A stretch of 64,000 bases of DNA from NCBI GenBank assembly GCA_026390775.1, contig JAPLFF010000005.1, positions 1 to 64,000 of the forward strand, in the 5' to 3' direction. The translations under genes and the position numbers were made by a program. This DNA comes from Ignavibacteriales bacterium (lineage in GTDB: Bacteria > Bacteroidota > Ignavibacteria > Ignavibacteriales > Melioribacteraceae). Below, piece by piece: positions 44,985-53,470 of this stretch. The notes under the pieces are model-generated. The model made no database searches. It was given only the letters and a program-made list of their open reading frames with translations, and was not told where the DNA came from. Positions within the stretch are counted from its first letter, which is position 1; the number at the start of each line of letters is the position of its first letter.

Positions 44985-45766
44985 TACGAGTTTTTAAAAT
45001 TGGGTTTACGTTTTTCCAGAAAAGCTGTTGTTCCTTCCTTAAAATCTTCCGAGCCGCAGCCTTCCGCAAATAATTTTGCCTCATAATTAAGACCGTCAGA
45101 TTCCGAAAGTTCATCACAACTAACAATTGCAAGCAATGCTTTTCTAACTGCGATTTGTCCTTTCGAAGAAATTTTTTCTGCAAACTCAGTTGCTTTACTA
45201 ATTAATTCTTCTGAACTGAATATTTTGTTAACTATACCAATTCTCAAAGCTTCATTTGCATCAATTAAATCTCCGGTTAAAATTAATTCTGCTGCACGAC
45301 CAGAATTAATCAATCGGGTTAATCTTTGTGTTCCGCCATATCCCGGAATTATACCAAGGTTGACTTCTGGCTGCCCGAATTTTGCTTTCTCGTTTGCAAA
45401 TCTTATATGACATGATAATGCGAGTTCACATCCACCGCCAAGTGCAAATCCGTTCACAGCGGCAATAACAGGTTTACCAAGATTTTCGATCAAGTTGAAA
45501 ACCGCTTGTCCGTTCTCTGAAAATTTCTTTCCGGTTGATTCGTCCAATTTATTTAATTCGGAAATGTCTGCGCCGGCAACAAAAGCTTTTTCTCCGGCGC
45601 CGGTTATAATTACAACATTTATACCTTCATCATTTTTAATTGCAGTAAAACATTCTTTCAATTCGGTAACAGTGGCATCGTTAAGTGCGTTTAACTTATC
45701 AGTGCGATTAATTGTAACAAACCCGATCTTATTTTTTACTTCAAATAAAATATTATTGAAACTCAT
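44984..45766 (-). CDS. Enoyl-CoA hydratase (crotonase family)
   Basis: A 260-residue crotonase-fold enzyme predicted to hydrate trans-2-enoyl-CoA in fatty-acid or related acyl-CoA breakdown. The oxyanion-hole motifs are AGADISEL (65-72) and ALGGGCELAL (108-117). Both catalytic glutamates are present (Glu114, Glu134; the spacing of 20 matches Glu144/Glu164 of the rat enzyme). PGYGGTQRL is also typical. The exact acyl substrate cannot be told. It lies 10 nt downstream of an outer-membrane-like protein gene. Confidence 0.93.
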   Translation of the reverse strand: MSFNNILFEVKNKIGFVTINRTDKLNALNDATVTELKECFTAIKNDEGINVVIITGAGEKAFVAGADISELNKLDESTGKKFSENGQAVFNLIENLGKPVIAAVNGFALGGGCELALSCHIRFANEKAKFGQPEVNLGIIPGYGGTQRLTRLINSGRAAELILTGDLIDANEALRIGIVNKIFSSEELISKATEFAEKISSKGQIAVRKALLAIVSCDELSESDGLNYEAKLFAEGCGSEDFKEGTTAFLEKRKPNFKNS

Positions 45767-45776
45767 AAATCCCTCA

Positions 45777-46361
45777 TTACATTTTTACAAAAATTGGAAT
45801 GTTAGCTCTCAGATTAAAAGACAGATATTGATTTTGGGGTAAGTAATTATAATAAGTAACAACATCCAGAATGAACATAGAAAAACCTGCACCGATATGA
45901 AAACCGAATTTATTTATATCTTCAACAAAATTTTGTTTACCGCTGTCAATCTTGAACTGATGCCAATTTTCGAAGAGAGCATACTCGGCACCGATATCAA
46001 TTATAGGCATTAGCAAAACAACATTTTCCAAAATTGGTTTGAAATAATATCTTACTCCAGGAGCTATCATAAAAACATTACTTGAGAACGATGCATAGTC
46101 GCTTCGTTTATAAAAATCTTGTCTTCCCGGATAATGTTGGTAACCGATCATTGTGTAAAGAAATACAGGTAGGAACTCGTTATCACTGTAAGAGAAAATA
46201 ACTTCAGCGCCAATTCCAATATTCTGCGCATCTGCAAATTCTCCAATTGGAAATCTTGGACCTACAGCTATTCCCATAAATAAACCTTTGGCTGCACCGA
46301 ATTTGAATTGACCAAAAGTGACAGAACTAAAAAGTATTAGAAAAAATAAAAGTTTTTTCAT
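45777..46361 (-). CDS. Putative outer-membrane beta-barrel protein
   Basis: A 194-residue protein with an N-terminal signal peptide (MKKLLFFLILFSSVTFGQ) followed by alternating hydrophobic/polar strands typical of a small porin-like barrel (VGPRFPIGEF, GIGAEVIFSYS, YLSFNLRANIPIF). No known family motif was recognised. Aromatic residues are frequent at strand ends. It is likely co-transcribed with the downstream hydratase gene (10-nt gap). Confidence 0.75.
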   Translation of the reverse strand: MKKLLFFLILFSSVTFGQFKFGAAKGLFMGIAVGPRFPIGEFADAQNIGIGAEVIFSYSDNEFLPVFLYTMIGYQHYPGRQDFYKRSDYASFSSNVFMIAPGVRYYFKPILENVVLLMPIIDIGAEYALFENWHQFKIDSGKQNFVEDINKFGFHIGAGFSMFILDVVTYYNYLPQNQYLSFNLRANIPIFVKM

Positions 46362-46379
46362 TTCATTTTTATTTATGGA

Positions 46380-46841
46380 TTACTTTCCAAAAAGTTGAGT
46401 CCCAATTCCGTATTTAAAAACTAATTCACCGCCGTGTATTCCTGTTATATATATTAGATAACAACCCGCTAATCCAATAGGAATAAAAATGTGTTTCCAA
46501 TTGGACTCAAATTTCTTTTTGAGAATTAAATACGTTCTTAAAACTAAAACTGCAAAAAAATACCATAGTGTTATAGTTGCATTTTGTTCGTGCCGTTCAA
46601 TTATTTCATTCAGCAAATTTGTTTTTCCTTTGTAGAGAAATTTTGCTGCCTCATGTGCTTGATTTCCAGTCAACACTGCAATTACCGCCGTTACAATTCC
46701 TACAATTAAAATTATATATGCCGATTTACTCAAGTAATTTTTCTTAAGCAGAAGACCAAACACTTCAAGAAAAAAATATAATATAAATAATACCACAGGA
46801 AAGTGAACGATGCGCGGATGAAGTTCAGCTAAAAATTCCAT
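46380..46841 (-). CDS. DUF2231-type membrane protein
   Basis: A 153-residue protein with four predicted membrane helices. The N-terminus ELHPRIVHFPVVLFILYF, with conserved His-Pro and His-Phe-Pro, is the hallmark of DUF2231 proteins, which may bind haem through their histidines. Further His residues occur at AHEAAKF and GIHGGEL. The function of the family is not established. It sits 18 nt upstream of the barrel protein gene. Confidence 0.8.
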   Translation of the reverse strand: MEFLAELHPRIVHFPVVLFILYFFLEVFGLLLKKNYLSKSAYIILIVGIVTAVIAVLTGNQAHEAAKFLYKGKTNLLNEIIERHEQNATITLWYFFAVLVLRTYLILKKKFESNWKHIFIPIGLAGCYLIYITGIHGGELVFKYGIGTQLFGK

Positions 46842-46924
46842 TTGTAGTTTTTCTTTTGTCTGTTACTATAATCAACTCAATTCAAATATATGATAATGAA
46901 CCCAATATTCAAAAGCTCACATAT

Positions 46925-47674
46925 TTACCCACATAAAACACTTCCGCCGTTTACATTAAGAATTTCACCATTGATATGTCGTGCTAAATCAGATGCAAGA
47001 AATAAAGTTGGTCCTGCAATATCTTCGGCAGTTGCAATTCTTCCAACGGGAATCCCTTTCCTGATACTTTCTTTATAATCTTTATCAGCAAAAACATCAT
47101 CGTTCATTTCTGTATCAACCCAACCTGGAGCTATGGAATTTACGGTTATATTATTAGAAGCCAATTCCACAGCAAGAGATTTTGTGAATGAAATCATACC
47201 GCCCTTTGAAGCAGCATAATGAGAATGAAATGCTTCTCCACGCTGCCCGGCAGTTGATGTTATTAAAATTATTCTTCCAAATTTATTTTTCTTCATGTAA
47301 GTAGTTACAGCTTTGCAGAATAAAAATGTTGAAGTGAGATTTACTCGTATGAGTTCGTTCCAATGATCGAGCGTCATTTTTTCAAGAGTTCCGTCATTCC
47401 AGATCCCGGCATTATGAACGAGCACATCTATCTTTCCAAAATCTTTAGCAACTTTTTTTACCATTTCAAAAATTTCTTTCTCGGATTCCATATCAACACA
47501 ATAAGCTTTAACATTTTTACCAAGTTCTTTTTCTAACTTTTCTGCTTGTGATTTTGCACTCTTAAAAGTAAAAGCAACTTTGCTGTTCGCTTTCAAAAAT
47601 AATTTTACACATGCTTCCCCTATTCCTCTGGAACCACCGGTTATAATTGAAACTTTGTTCGATAGATCTATCAT
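46925..47674 (-). CDS. Short-chain dehydrogenase, FabG-like 3-oxoacyl-ACP reductase
   Basis: A 249-residue classical SDR. The NAD(P) loop is TGGSRGIGE (12-20), NAG is at 88-90, and the catalytic residues are Ser140, Tyr153 and Lys157 (YAASK). The end GEILNVNGGSVL fits FabG-type enzymes that reduce 3-oxoacyl-ACP or -CoA using NADPH. The gene lies 1 nt downstream of truA and near an enoyl-CoA hydratase gene, so acyl metabolism is plausible. Other SDR substrates cannot be excluded. Confidence 0.88.
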   Translation of the reverse strand: MIDLSNKVSIITGGSRGIGEACVKLFLKANSKVAFTFKSAKSQAEKLEKELGKNVKAYCVDMESEKEIFEMVKKVAKDFGKIDVLVHNAGIWNDGTLEKMTLDHWNELIRVNLTSTFLFCKAVTTYMKKNKFGRIILITSTAGQRGEAFHSHYAASKGGMISFTKSLAVELASNNITVNSIAPGWVDTEMNDDVFADKDYKESIRKGIPVGRIATAEDIAGPTLFLASDLARHINGEILNVNGGSVLCG

Positions 47675-47675
47675 T

Positions 47676-48410
47676 TCAATACCTCACCTTAAATAAGAAT
47701 AATCCTTTAGCTGGTACAGATTCATCCGCTTCTTCTCTATTTTTTTCTTTGAGAACTTTTAATAAATAATCTTCACCAAGTTTTCTTTCAGCAGCAAATA
47801 TAAGTGTTCCAATAATTGTTCTTGCCATTCCATGCATAAACCGATTTGCCGAGATATAAAAAGTTGAGATAGTTTTTCCTTTGTGCCAAATAATATCTTT
47901 AACCTCACAAGTTTTGTCTTCAATCTCAATATCCTTTCTTGAGAAAGATGTAAAATCATGTGGACCTAATAATGCTTTTGAAATTTTGTTGAGGTATTTG
48001 AAATCAAGTTTCGAAATGGAAGGAAAATAATAAGAGTAATTATTATAGAATGGAGATTTGTGATCGCAAAAAAGATAAATGTAACTCCGGTTCTTGGCAT
48101 CAAACCGGGAATGAAAAGATTCATCCACTTTTTCCATTTTCAGAACTGAAATGTCATTCGGCAAAATAGAATTAAGCGAATAACGGAATCTATAAAGATC
48201 TAATTCGCTTTCAATTCTGAAATTAGCTACTTGTCCAAAAGCGTGTACACCGGTATCTGTTCTGCCGGATCCGATTAGATTAATTTTTTCTTTCAGAATA
48301 ACTTCGACGGCATCAACAATTTTTTGCTGAACACTAACAGCATTGCTCTGGATTTGCCATCCCGAATAATTTGTTCCGTCGTATTGGATTAATAATTTGT
48401 AATTATTCAA
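47676..48410 (-). CDS. truA: tRNA pseudouridine(38-40) synthase TruA
   Basis: TruA converts uridines 38-40 of the tRNA anticodon arm to pseudouridine. The 244-residue protein has the catalytic motif GSGRTDTGVHA with Asp52, the N-terminal IQYDGTNYSGWQIQ, and the FMHGMARTIIGTL segment. No ATG fits the family's start; the first codon appears to be TTG at 48410. A palindromic repeat (48485-48513) lies upstream. Confidence 0.94.
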   Translation of the reverse strand: MNNYKLLIQYDGTNYSGWQIQSNAVSVQQKIVDAVEVILKEKINLIGSGRTDTGVHAFGQVANFRIESELDLYRFRYSLNSILPNDISVLKMEKVDESFHSRFDAKNRSYIYLFCDHKSPFYNNYSYYFPSISKLDFKYLNKISKALLGPHDFTSFSRKDIEIEDKTCEVKDIIWHKGKTISTFYISANRFMHGMARTIIGTLIFAAERKLGEDYLLKVLKEKNREEADESVPAKGLFLFKVRY

Positions 48411-48484
48411 TTTGAATTAATTCTTGTTCAATCCAAAATTATGAAAATTCTTCGATGGTTGTTAGTATAAAGGTGAGAATTGTC

Positions 48485-48513
48485 AGTGGTCATTAATCGG
48501 ATTAATGACCACT
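48485..48513. repeat. Perfect 14-bp palindrome
   Basis: AGTGGTCATTAATC (48485-48498) is the exact reverse complement of GATTAATGACCACT (48500-48513) around a single G. The outer arms read GTCAGTGGTC on one side and GTTAGTGGTC (reverse strand) on the other. The same two arm sequences recur in the other orientation at 50647-50707, so this looks like a repeat family. It lies between truA and the envelope protein gene. Confidence 0.75.
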
Positions 48514-48523
48514 AACTATATCA

Positions 48524-49285
48524 TTAAAATGATTTTACAAAATTAAAAGTTATCGAAGTCGGTAGGGTTGGATGATTATTCAAACCAACAGAAACATTCC
48601 AGCTAACTTCTTGCGAAAGATTTTTATTGTAAGCAGAAACCAACCTAACAGCATTAACGGCGCTGATCAAACGGTTAAGTATTAAAGCACCAACAACAAA
48701 CCTAACATTAGTATAAGCGGATTCGCTTGAAGACCATAAATCATGGTACTCTTTGCGTTGATCATTATCGTTCCATTTCCAATAGTATGATGCAACGTTA
48801 TAAGTTTTATCAAAATTGCGATTTAATTCCATAGCAGTATTATAATCACCTATACTTTGGTAGATTCCAATGTTAGCAAAATATTCTGCTTCTTTACCGC
48901 TGAGATTGACTCCGCCTTTTGATTCGGCGAATGATTTGTAATCATTCTCTTTCCATTTACCATAGATTTCAAATCCGGCAAACGCTCCCCAAAGAACACC
49001 ATCGGCAATTGTAAAATATTTTCCGCTATCATAATTCCCGGCATATAGTTCGCCCATTCCTGGCAATAACATAGAATATAAAATTGCCAGCGCTGGATTT
49101 TTCTTCTGGTTATCAGATACTTGATACTGGATGCTGGATGATGGATGATGGATGTTACTAGCTGAAAGCTGATTGCTGATAGCTGATAGCTGTTTTAATT
49201 CGATGAGACTTTTGGTTTGTTCGCTCTGCGCAAATGATATTGATGAAACAAGCACAACAAGAGAGATAATGTTTTTCATTTTCAA
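48524..49285 (-). CDS. Envelope protein resembling DUF5683, with translated heptanucleotide repeat
   Basis: A 253-residue protein. It has a signal peptide (about residues 1-19, ISFAQ), a low-complexity stretch (about 32-57), then a domain with LAILYSMLLPGMGELYAGNYDSGKYF. That pattern (Pro-Gly-x-Gly-x-x-Tyr) is typical of DUF5683-like membrane proteins in this group. The C-terminal half continues with short helices and a beta end (WNVSVGLN, ITFNFVKSF). The low-complexity part is encoded by 11 tandem 7-bp units (49114-49190), so it may be an insertion between the signal peptide and the domain. It overlaps mtaB by 4 nt. Function unknown. Confidence 0.75.
   Translation of the reverse strand: MKMKNIISLVVLVSSISFAQSEQTKSLIELKQLSAISNQLSASNIHHPSSSIQYQVSDNQKKNPALAILYSMLLPGMGELYAGNYDSGKYFTIADGVLWGAFAGFEIYGKWKENDYKSFAESKGGVNLSGKEAEYFANIGIYQSIGDYNTAMELNRNFDKTYNVASYYWKWNDNDQRKEYHDLWSSSESAYTNVRFVVGALILNRLISAVNAVRLVSAYNKNLSQEVSWNVSVGLNNHPTLPTSITFNFVKSF
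49114..49190. repeat. Tandem heptanucleotide repeat inside a gene
   Basis: Reading the plus strand from 49114, eleven 7-bp units run in register: CAGATAC, TTGATAC, TGGATGC, TGGATGA (twice), TGGATGT, TACTAGC, TGAAAGC, TGATTGC, TGATAGC (twice). The consensus is close to TGrwnnC. Because 7 is not a multiple of 3, the repeat is read in all frames and gives a 7-residue quasi-repeat in the protein. Confidence 0.85.
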
Positions 49286-50607
49286 CCTGCCTGAATGTTT
49301 ATTGATTCATTAATTGAAATATTCTCTGTTGTACAAATATTTTCATCAACCTCCTTGATTTTTACCTTCACAAATTTATTAATTAATTCATGATCAAACG
49401 AATGTTTTACACGGACATAATTTGATGAGAATCCTTTCATCATTCCGTTATGATCTTCGTGTTCGAAAAGTATTGTTAATTCTTTTCCAACCATTTTTTG
49501 ATAGAATTCGTGTTTTTTCTTTTCGCTCAAAATTCTAAGCATATTACTGCGCCGCTTCCGTTCAATAGGATCAACAGAATTTGCCATCTCAATTGCTTTT
49601 GTTTCCGGTCGTTCAGAATAAGTAAACACATGCAAATACGAGATCGGTAAATCTTTTAGAAAATTATATGTCTCAAGAAAATTTTCCTCCGTCTCTCCGG
49701 GAAAACCGACGATGACATCAACACCAATTCTAAGATCATTAACTTTTTCAACAGCTTTATAAATTAATTTTTCATAATCCTCAACTTTGTAACGACGTTG
49801 CATTAGTTTTAATATCTCACCGCATCCGCTTTGTAACGGAATATGAAAATGATTGCACATTCTTTCATCCTTCGCGGTCAAATCTAAAATTTCATCGGTT
49901 AGAAGATTAGGTTCGATTGAACTGATTCGAATCCGGTAATCACCATCTACTTTCAACATTTTTTTAAGAAGTGCATACAAATCAATATCAAAAGAATTTC
50001 CATAATCGCCAACATTAACACCGGTTAAAATTATTTCTTTGTATCCGGCTTTCAATAATTGTTTAAACTCATTAATTACTTCTTCCGGACTTGCACTTCT
50101 GCTCTTACCGCGTGCTAAAGGAATTGTACAGAATGAACATTTATAATCGCATCCATCTTGAATTTTGAAAAATGCTCTTGTGCGGTTATCTGCATCGGTT
50201 GAATAAGAAGGATTGAATGAATCCAAATTTTCTGTCGGAGAAATAAAGATGCATGATAATTCCTTCTTCTCAAAATTTTCCAGATAAGAGAACAGATTAA
50301 ATTTTTCATTACTGCCAAGTACTGCATCAACTCCATCTATCTTTGCAATTTCATAGGGACGAAGTTGAGCATAGCATCCGGTAACAACAATAAATGAATT
50401 CGGATTATTTCTTAGCGCACGGCGAACAATTTGCCGGCATTCACGATCTGCATTATCCGTAACAGTGCACGTGTTGATCACAAATACATCTGATTTTTCT
50501 TTTTCATCAACAATACTGAATCCATGTTTCAGAAATTGCTGCCCGATTGTTGAGGTTTCAGAAAAATTAAGTTTACAACCTAATGTATGGAAAGCTACTT
50601 TGGACAT
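49282..50607 (-). CDS. mtaB: tRNA t6A37 methylthiotransferase MtaB
   Basis: MtaB is a radical-SAM enzyme that adds a methylthio group to t6A at position 37 of tRNAs. The protein has the N-terminal UPF0004 domain with cluster cysteines (HTLGCKLN, NTCTVTDNADRECR, VTGCYAQ), the radical SAM motif CDYKCSFC, and a C-terminal TRAM-like region. GCKLN is characteristic of MtaB rather than MiaB/RimO. The start at 50607 (441 residues) is preferred; an upstream ATG at 50619 is also in frame. It overlaps the downstream gene by 4 nt. Confidence 0.93.
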   Translation of the reverse strand: MSKVAFHTLGCKLNFSETSTIGQQFLKHGFSIVDEKEKSDVFVINTCTVTDNADRECRQIVRRALRNNPNSFIVVTGCYAQLRPYEIAKIDGVDAVLGSNEKFNLFSYLENFEKKELSCIFISPTENLDSFNPSYSTDADNRTRAFFKIQDGCDYKCSFCTIPLARGKSRSASPEEVINEFKQLLKAGYKEIILTGVNVGDYGNSFDIDLYALLKKMLKVDGDYRIRISSIEPNLLTDEILDLTAKDERMCNHFHIPLQSGCGEILKLMQRRYKVEDYEKLIYKAVEKVNDLRIGVDVIVGFPGETEENFLETYNFLKDLPISYLHVFTYSERPETKAIEMANSVDPIERKRRSNMLRILSEKKKHEFYQKMVGKELTILFEHEDHNGMMKGFSSNYVRVKHSFDHELINKFVKVKIKEVDENICTTENISINESINIQAG

Positions 50608-50646
50608 GATCTCAATCATTAAATTTATAATTGATATTTATTTATT

Positions 50647-50707
50647 GTTAGTGGTCAGTTGATGGTTGTCAGTTATAAAATATAAAACACAACCGACCAC
50701 TGACAAC
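50647..50707. repeat. Imperfect inverted repeat of the AGTGGTC family
   Basis: GTTAGTGGTCAGTTG (50647-50661) is nearly the reverse complement of CAACCGACCACTGAC (50690-50704, two mismatches), and GTTGTC is repeated at the inner and outer edge. The arms are the same pair as in the palindrome at 48485-48513 but in the opposite order, so the two copies flank the mtaB gene pair in opposite orientation. Confidence 0.65.
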
Positions 50708-50723
50708 TTTCCAAAAACAAAAT

Positions 50724-50766
50724 GGGCTGCATCCAATCTAAAAACAAATTTGATTAAATACAGCCC
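50724..50766 (-). terminator. Candidate rpsA terminator
   Basis: On the minus strand GGGCTG and CAGCCC close a long stem with interior AAT/ATT and GATT/AATC pairs (50724-50766). ATTTTGTTTTT follows downstream. It lies 39 nt after the rpsA stop. The stem has mismatches and a large loop, so efficiency is uncertain. Confidence 0.6.
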
Positions 50767-50804
50767 GAATATTTCTATTACAGTTAATAGCCAATGGCTA
50801 AAAG

Positions 50805-52634
50805 CTATTCATCTTTCTTCTTCTCTTCCGCCGGTGGAGCAGGAACTTGCGGTTGAGGTTTTGTATCCTCGTATAAATTAAAATCTGATGAATCGAATTT
50901 ACCGGCATCCGCTTGTTTCAAATCAGCAGCTGTAACTTTTTCCAATTTGAAATCGGTAATGTATTTGGAAATTTCTTCATCTGATTTTTCTTTTAATGCT
51001 GCAAGTGCACTAAGAACAATTTTCTTATTCTCTTTATCGAACTCAACTACTTTCAATTCAAGTTTTGTTCCGATTGGAAAACAGAAAGAAAGATTTTTGA
51101 TCTTAGAAGTAGAAAGTTGTGTCGCCGGAATAAATCCGTCAACATTCAATGGAAGTTCAGCAATCAATCCTTTTTCGATTATGCGGACAATCTTTCCATC
51201 GGAATTCTTTCCAATTGCATATTCTTTCTCAAAATTATCCCAAGGATTTGCATTGATTTGTTTATGTCCGAGAGAAATTTTTCTTGAATCCGTATCAACA
51301 CCAAGAACAACAACATCAATCTTATCGCCTTTCTTAACAACTTCACCGGGATGACGGATTTTCTTGGTCCATGAAAGATCACTGATGTGAACTAATCCGT
51401 CAATACCTGGTTCGAGTTCAACGAACACACCAAAGTTTGTCAGGTTGCGTGCAATACCTTGATGTTGTGTACCGACAGGATATTTCTTTAATAGATCCGA
51501 CCATGGATCAGGAGTTAATTGTTTCATACCGAGTGAAATTTTCTTTTCTACTTTATCGAGACTCAATATAACTGCATCAACAACCTGTCCCATCGAAACA
51601 AATTGGGATGGATGGCTGATATGCTGTGTCCAGCTCATTTCCGAAATGTGAATCAATCCTTCGATACCTTTTTCGATCTCTATGAAAGCGCCGTAATCTG
51701 TAAGTGAAACAACACGACCGGCAGCTTTATCTCCGATCTTTAATTTATCTTCTATTTTTTCCCATGGATGCGGTAAGAGTTGTTTTAAGCTGAGAGAAAT
51801 TCTCTTACGTTCCATTTCAAAATCAGTAACAACAACTTTAATCTTCTCATCAAGTCTGACAACTTCACTAGGATGATTAATTCTTCCCCAGCTTAGATCT
51901 GTAATGTGAATAAGACCATCAACACCGCCGAGATCAATGAATACACCGAAGTCAGTAATTGCTTTAACAGTACCTTCAAGAATTTGTCCCTTCTCGAGCT
52001 TATCAAGAATTTCTTTACGCTGATCGGAAATTGTTTCTTCAATAAGAACTTTATGAGAGACAACAATATTTTCCGTAGGGATATTTACTTTTACAATTTT
52101 GAAATCCATCGTTTGGCCGACGAATGCATCAAAATCACGAACAGGACGAATATCAATTTGTGAACCCGGTAAGAATGCTTCAATTCCCATCAAGTCAACA
52201 ACCATTCCGCCTTTAATTCGTTTAAGAATTTTTCCAGGAAGAACTTTTTCATTTTCGAAAGAATCCATAACTCTTCCCCAAATTTTAAGGAAGTCTGCTC
52301 TCTTCTTGGAAAGAACTAAGTTTCCGTCTTCATCTTCAACGCTTTCAATTACAACATCAACTTTCTCACCGATCTTAATTTCTTCGGTTGAGTTGAATTC
52401 TGATTTTGAAATTGTTCCGTCTGACTTGAAACCTACATCAACAACAACGTTATCGGTATTTACACCAACGATTGTACCTTCAAGAATTTCACCTTCCTTT
52501 ATATCACGGAATGAATGCGCATAAAGTTCAGAAAGTTCTTTAAGATCTTCAGGAGAGTATTCATCTGCATTGATGTACCTTTCTCTTTTGGGTTTAGATA
52601 CTTTTTTCTTAGTATCTTTTTCTAACTCTAACAT
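50805..52634 (-). CDS. rpsA: 30S ribosomal protein S1
   Basis: Ribosomal protein S1 binds mRNA and helps load it on the 30S subunit. The 609-residue protein has six S1 RNA-binding repeats, each ending in a variant of GLIHITDLSW: the third (VFIDLGGVDGLIHI), fourth (AFIEIEKGIEGLIHI) and fifth (VFVELEPGIDGLVHI) are the clearest. The first two and the last are more diverged, as usual. The C-terminal tail is charged (Pro/Lys/Glu-rich). A TAGGAG ribosome site precedes the start. It follows cmk, a pairing seen in many bacteria. Confidence 0.97.
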   Translation of the reverse strand: MLELEKDTKKKVSKPKRERYINADEYSPEDLKELSELYAHSFRDIKEGEILEGTIVGVNTDNVVVDVGFKSDGTISKSEFNSTEEIKIGEKVDVVIESVEDEDGNLVLSKKRADFLKIWGRVMDSFENEKVLPGKILKRIKGGMVVDLMGIEAFLPGSQIDIRPVRDFDAFVGQTMDFKIVKVNIPTENIVVSHKVLIEETISDQRKEILDKLEKGQILEGTVKAITDFGVFIDLGGVDGLIHITDLSWGRINHPSEVVRLDEKIKVVVTDFEMERKRISLSLKQLLPHPWEKIEDKLKIGDKAAGRVVSLTDYGAFIEIEKGIEGLIHISEMSWTQHISHPSQFVSMGQVVDAVILSLDKVEKKISLGMKQLTPDPWSDLLKKYPVGTQHQGIARNLTNFGVFVELEPGIDGLVHISDLSWTKKIRHPGEVVKKGDKIDVVVLGVDTDSRKISLGHKQINANPWDNFEKEYAIGKNSDGKIVRIIEKGLIAELPLNVDGFIPATQLSTSKIKNLSFCFPIGTKLELKVVEFDKENKKIVLSALAALKEKSDEEISKYITDFKLEKVTAADLKQADAGKFDSSDFNLYEDTKPQPQVPAPPAEEKKKDE

Positions 52635-52730
52635 TTTAACTCCTACTGCTGTTACTCTGCTTCGAACATTCCGCCATCTTGAATTTTCTCGGCAGTTTTG
52701 GTTTAGTTTAACATCTGTTATGATGGCATT

Positions 52731-53405
52731 TTATTTTTTTAGAATCTCGTTAATTTTCTTATGCAAGAATTCATAATCCTGTTCAGGAGTTAATGCGGAA
52801 TTATCAAGCTCTATTGCATCATCAGCTTTTTTTAACGGAGAGATTTCTCTTTCGCTGTCAATTCTATCTCTTTTTTCCAAATTAGCTTTAACTTCTTCAA
52901 ATGTGATCGAAATGTTTTTATCTTGAAATTCTCTTAATCGTCTTTTAGTTCTTATATCAATCGAAGCAGTAAGGAAAATTTTTAGATCTGCATTAGAAAA
53001 CACAACTGTAGTAACATCTCTTCCTTCAGCAACAATATTTCCTTCATCACCTAATCTTTTTTGAATCTTAACTAATTCTGCTCTTACTTCTGGTATTCTG
53101 CTTATGTCGCTAACCTTTCCGTTAACTTCTGCAGTCCTAATTTGTTCGGTAACTTCTTCGTCATCAACAAAAACTCTTGTTATGTTGTTTTCAAATCTTA
53201 GCTTTAAATTGATCCGCCTTGCCATTTCAATAACAGCAGGAATATTTTCGGCGATGCCATTTCTTAGAGCAATAAAAGTAATAGCGCGATACATCGCACC
53301 GGTATCCAAATATGTAAAACCAAGTTTTTGTGCAATGTTTTTAGCAGCAGTACTTTTGCCTGAACCGGCGGGACCGTCTATTGCTATGATTATTTTCTTT
53401 AACAT
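52731..53405 (-). CDS. cmk: Cytidylate kinase Cmk
   Basis: Cmk phosphorylates CMP and dCMP to the diphosphates. The start at 53405 (224 residues) is preferred to an open frame reaching 53570, since the family begins right before the P-loop: IAIDGPAGSGKST (7-19). Further motifs are DTGAMYRA, the NMP-binding region, AEGRDVTTVVF and the RDRIDSEREISPLKKADDAIELD segment. It lies just upstream of rpsA (96-bp gap), the usual partner. Confidence 0.96.
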   Translation of the reverse strand: MLKKIIIAIDGPAGSGKSTAAKNIAQKLGFTYLDTGAMYRAITFIALRNGIAENIPAVIEMARRINLKLRFENNITRVFVDDEEVTEQIRTAEVNGKVSDISRIPEVRAELVKIQKRLGDEGNIVAEGRDVTTVVFSNADLKIFLTASIDIRTKRRLREFQDKNISITFEEVKANLEKRDRIDSEREISPLKKADDAIELDNSALTPEQDYEFLHKKINEILKK

Positions 53406-53470
53406 TTGGCTGGCAAAAATAGGAAAACTACCCCCCCACCGCAAATTTAAAAGATGAGAATAATTTGGAC

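Noticed and set aside
49114-49190. Short tandem units as a CRISPR array
   Set aside because: Units are 7 bp without spacers and lie inside a reading frame; no cas genes are present.
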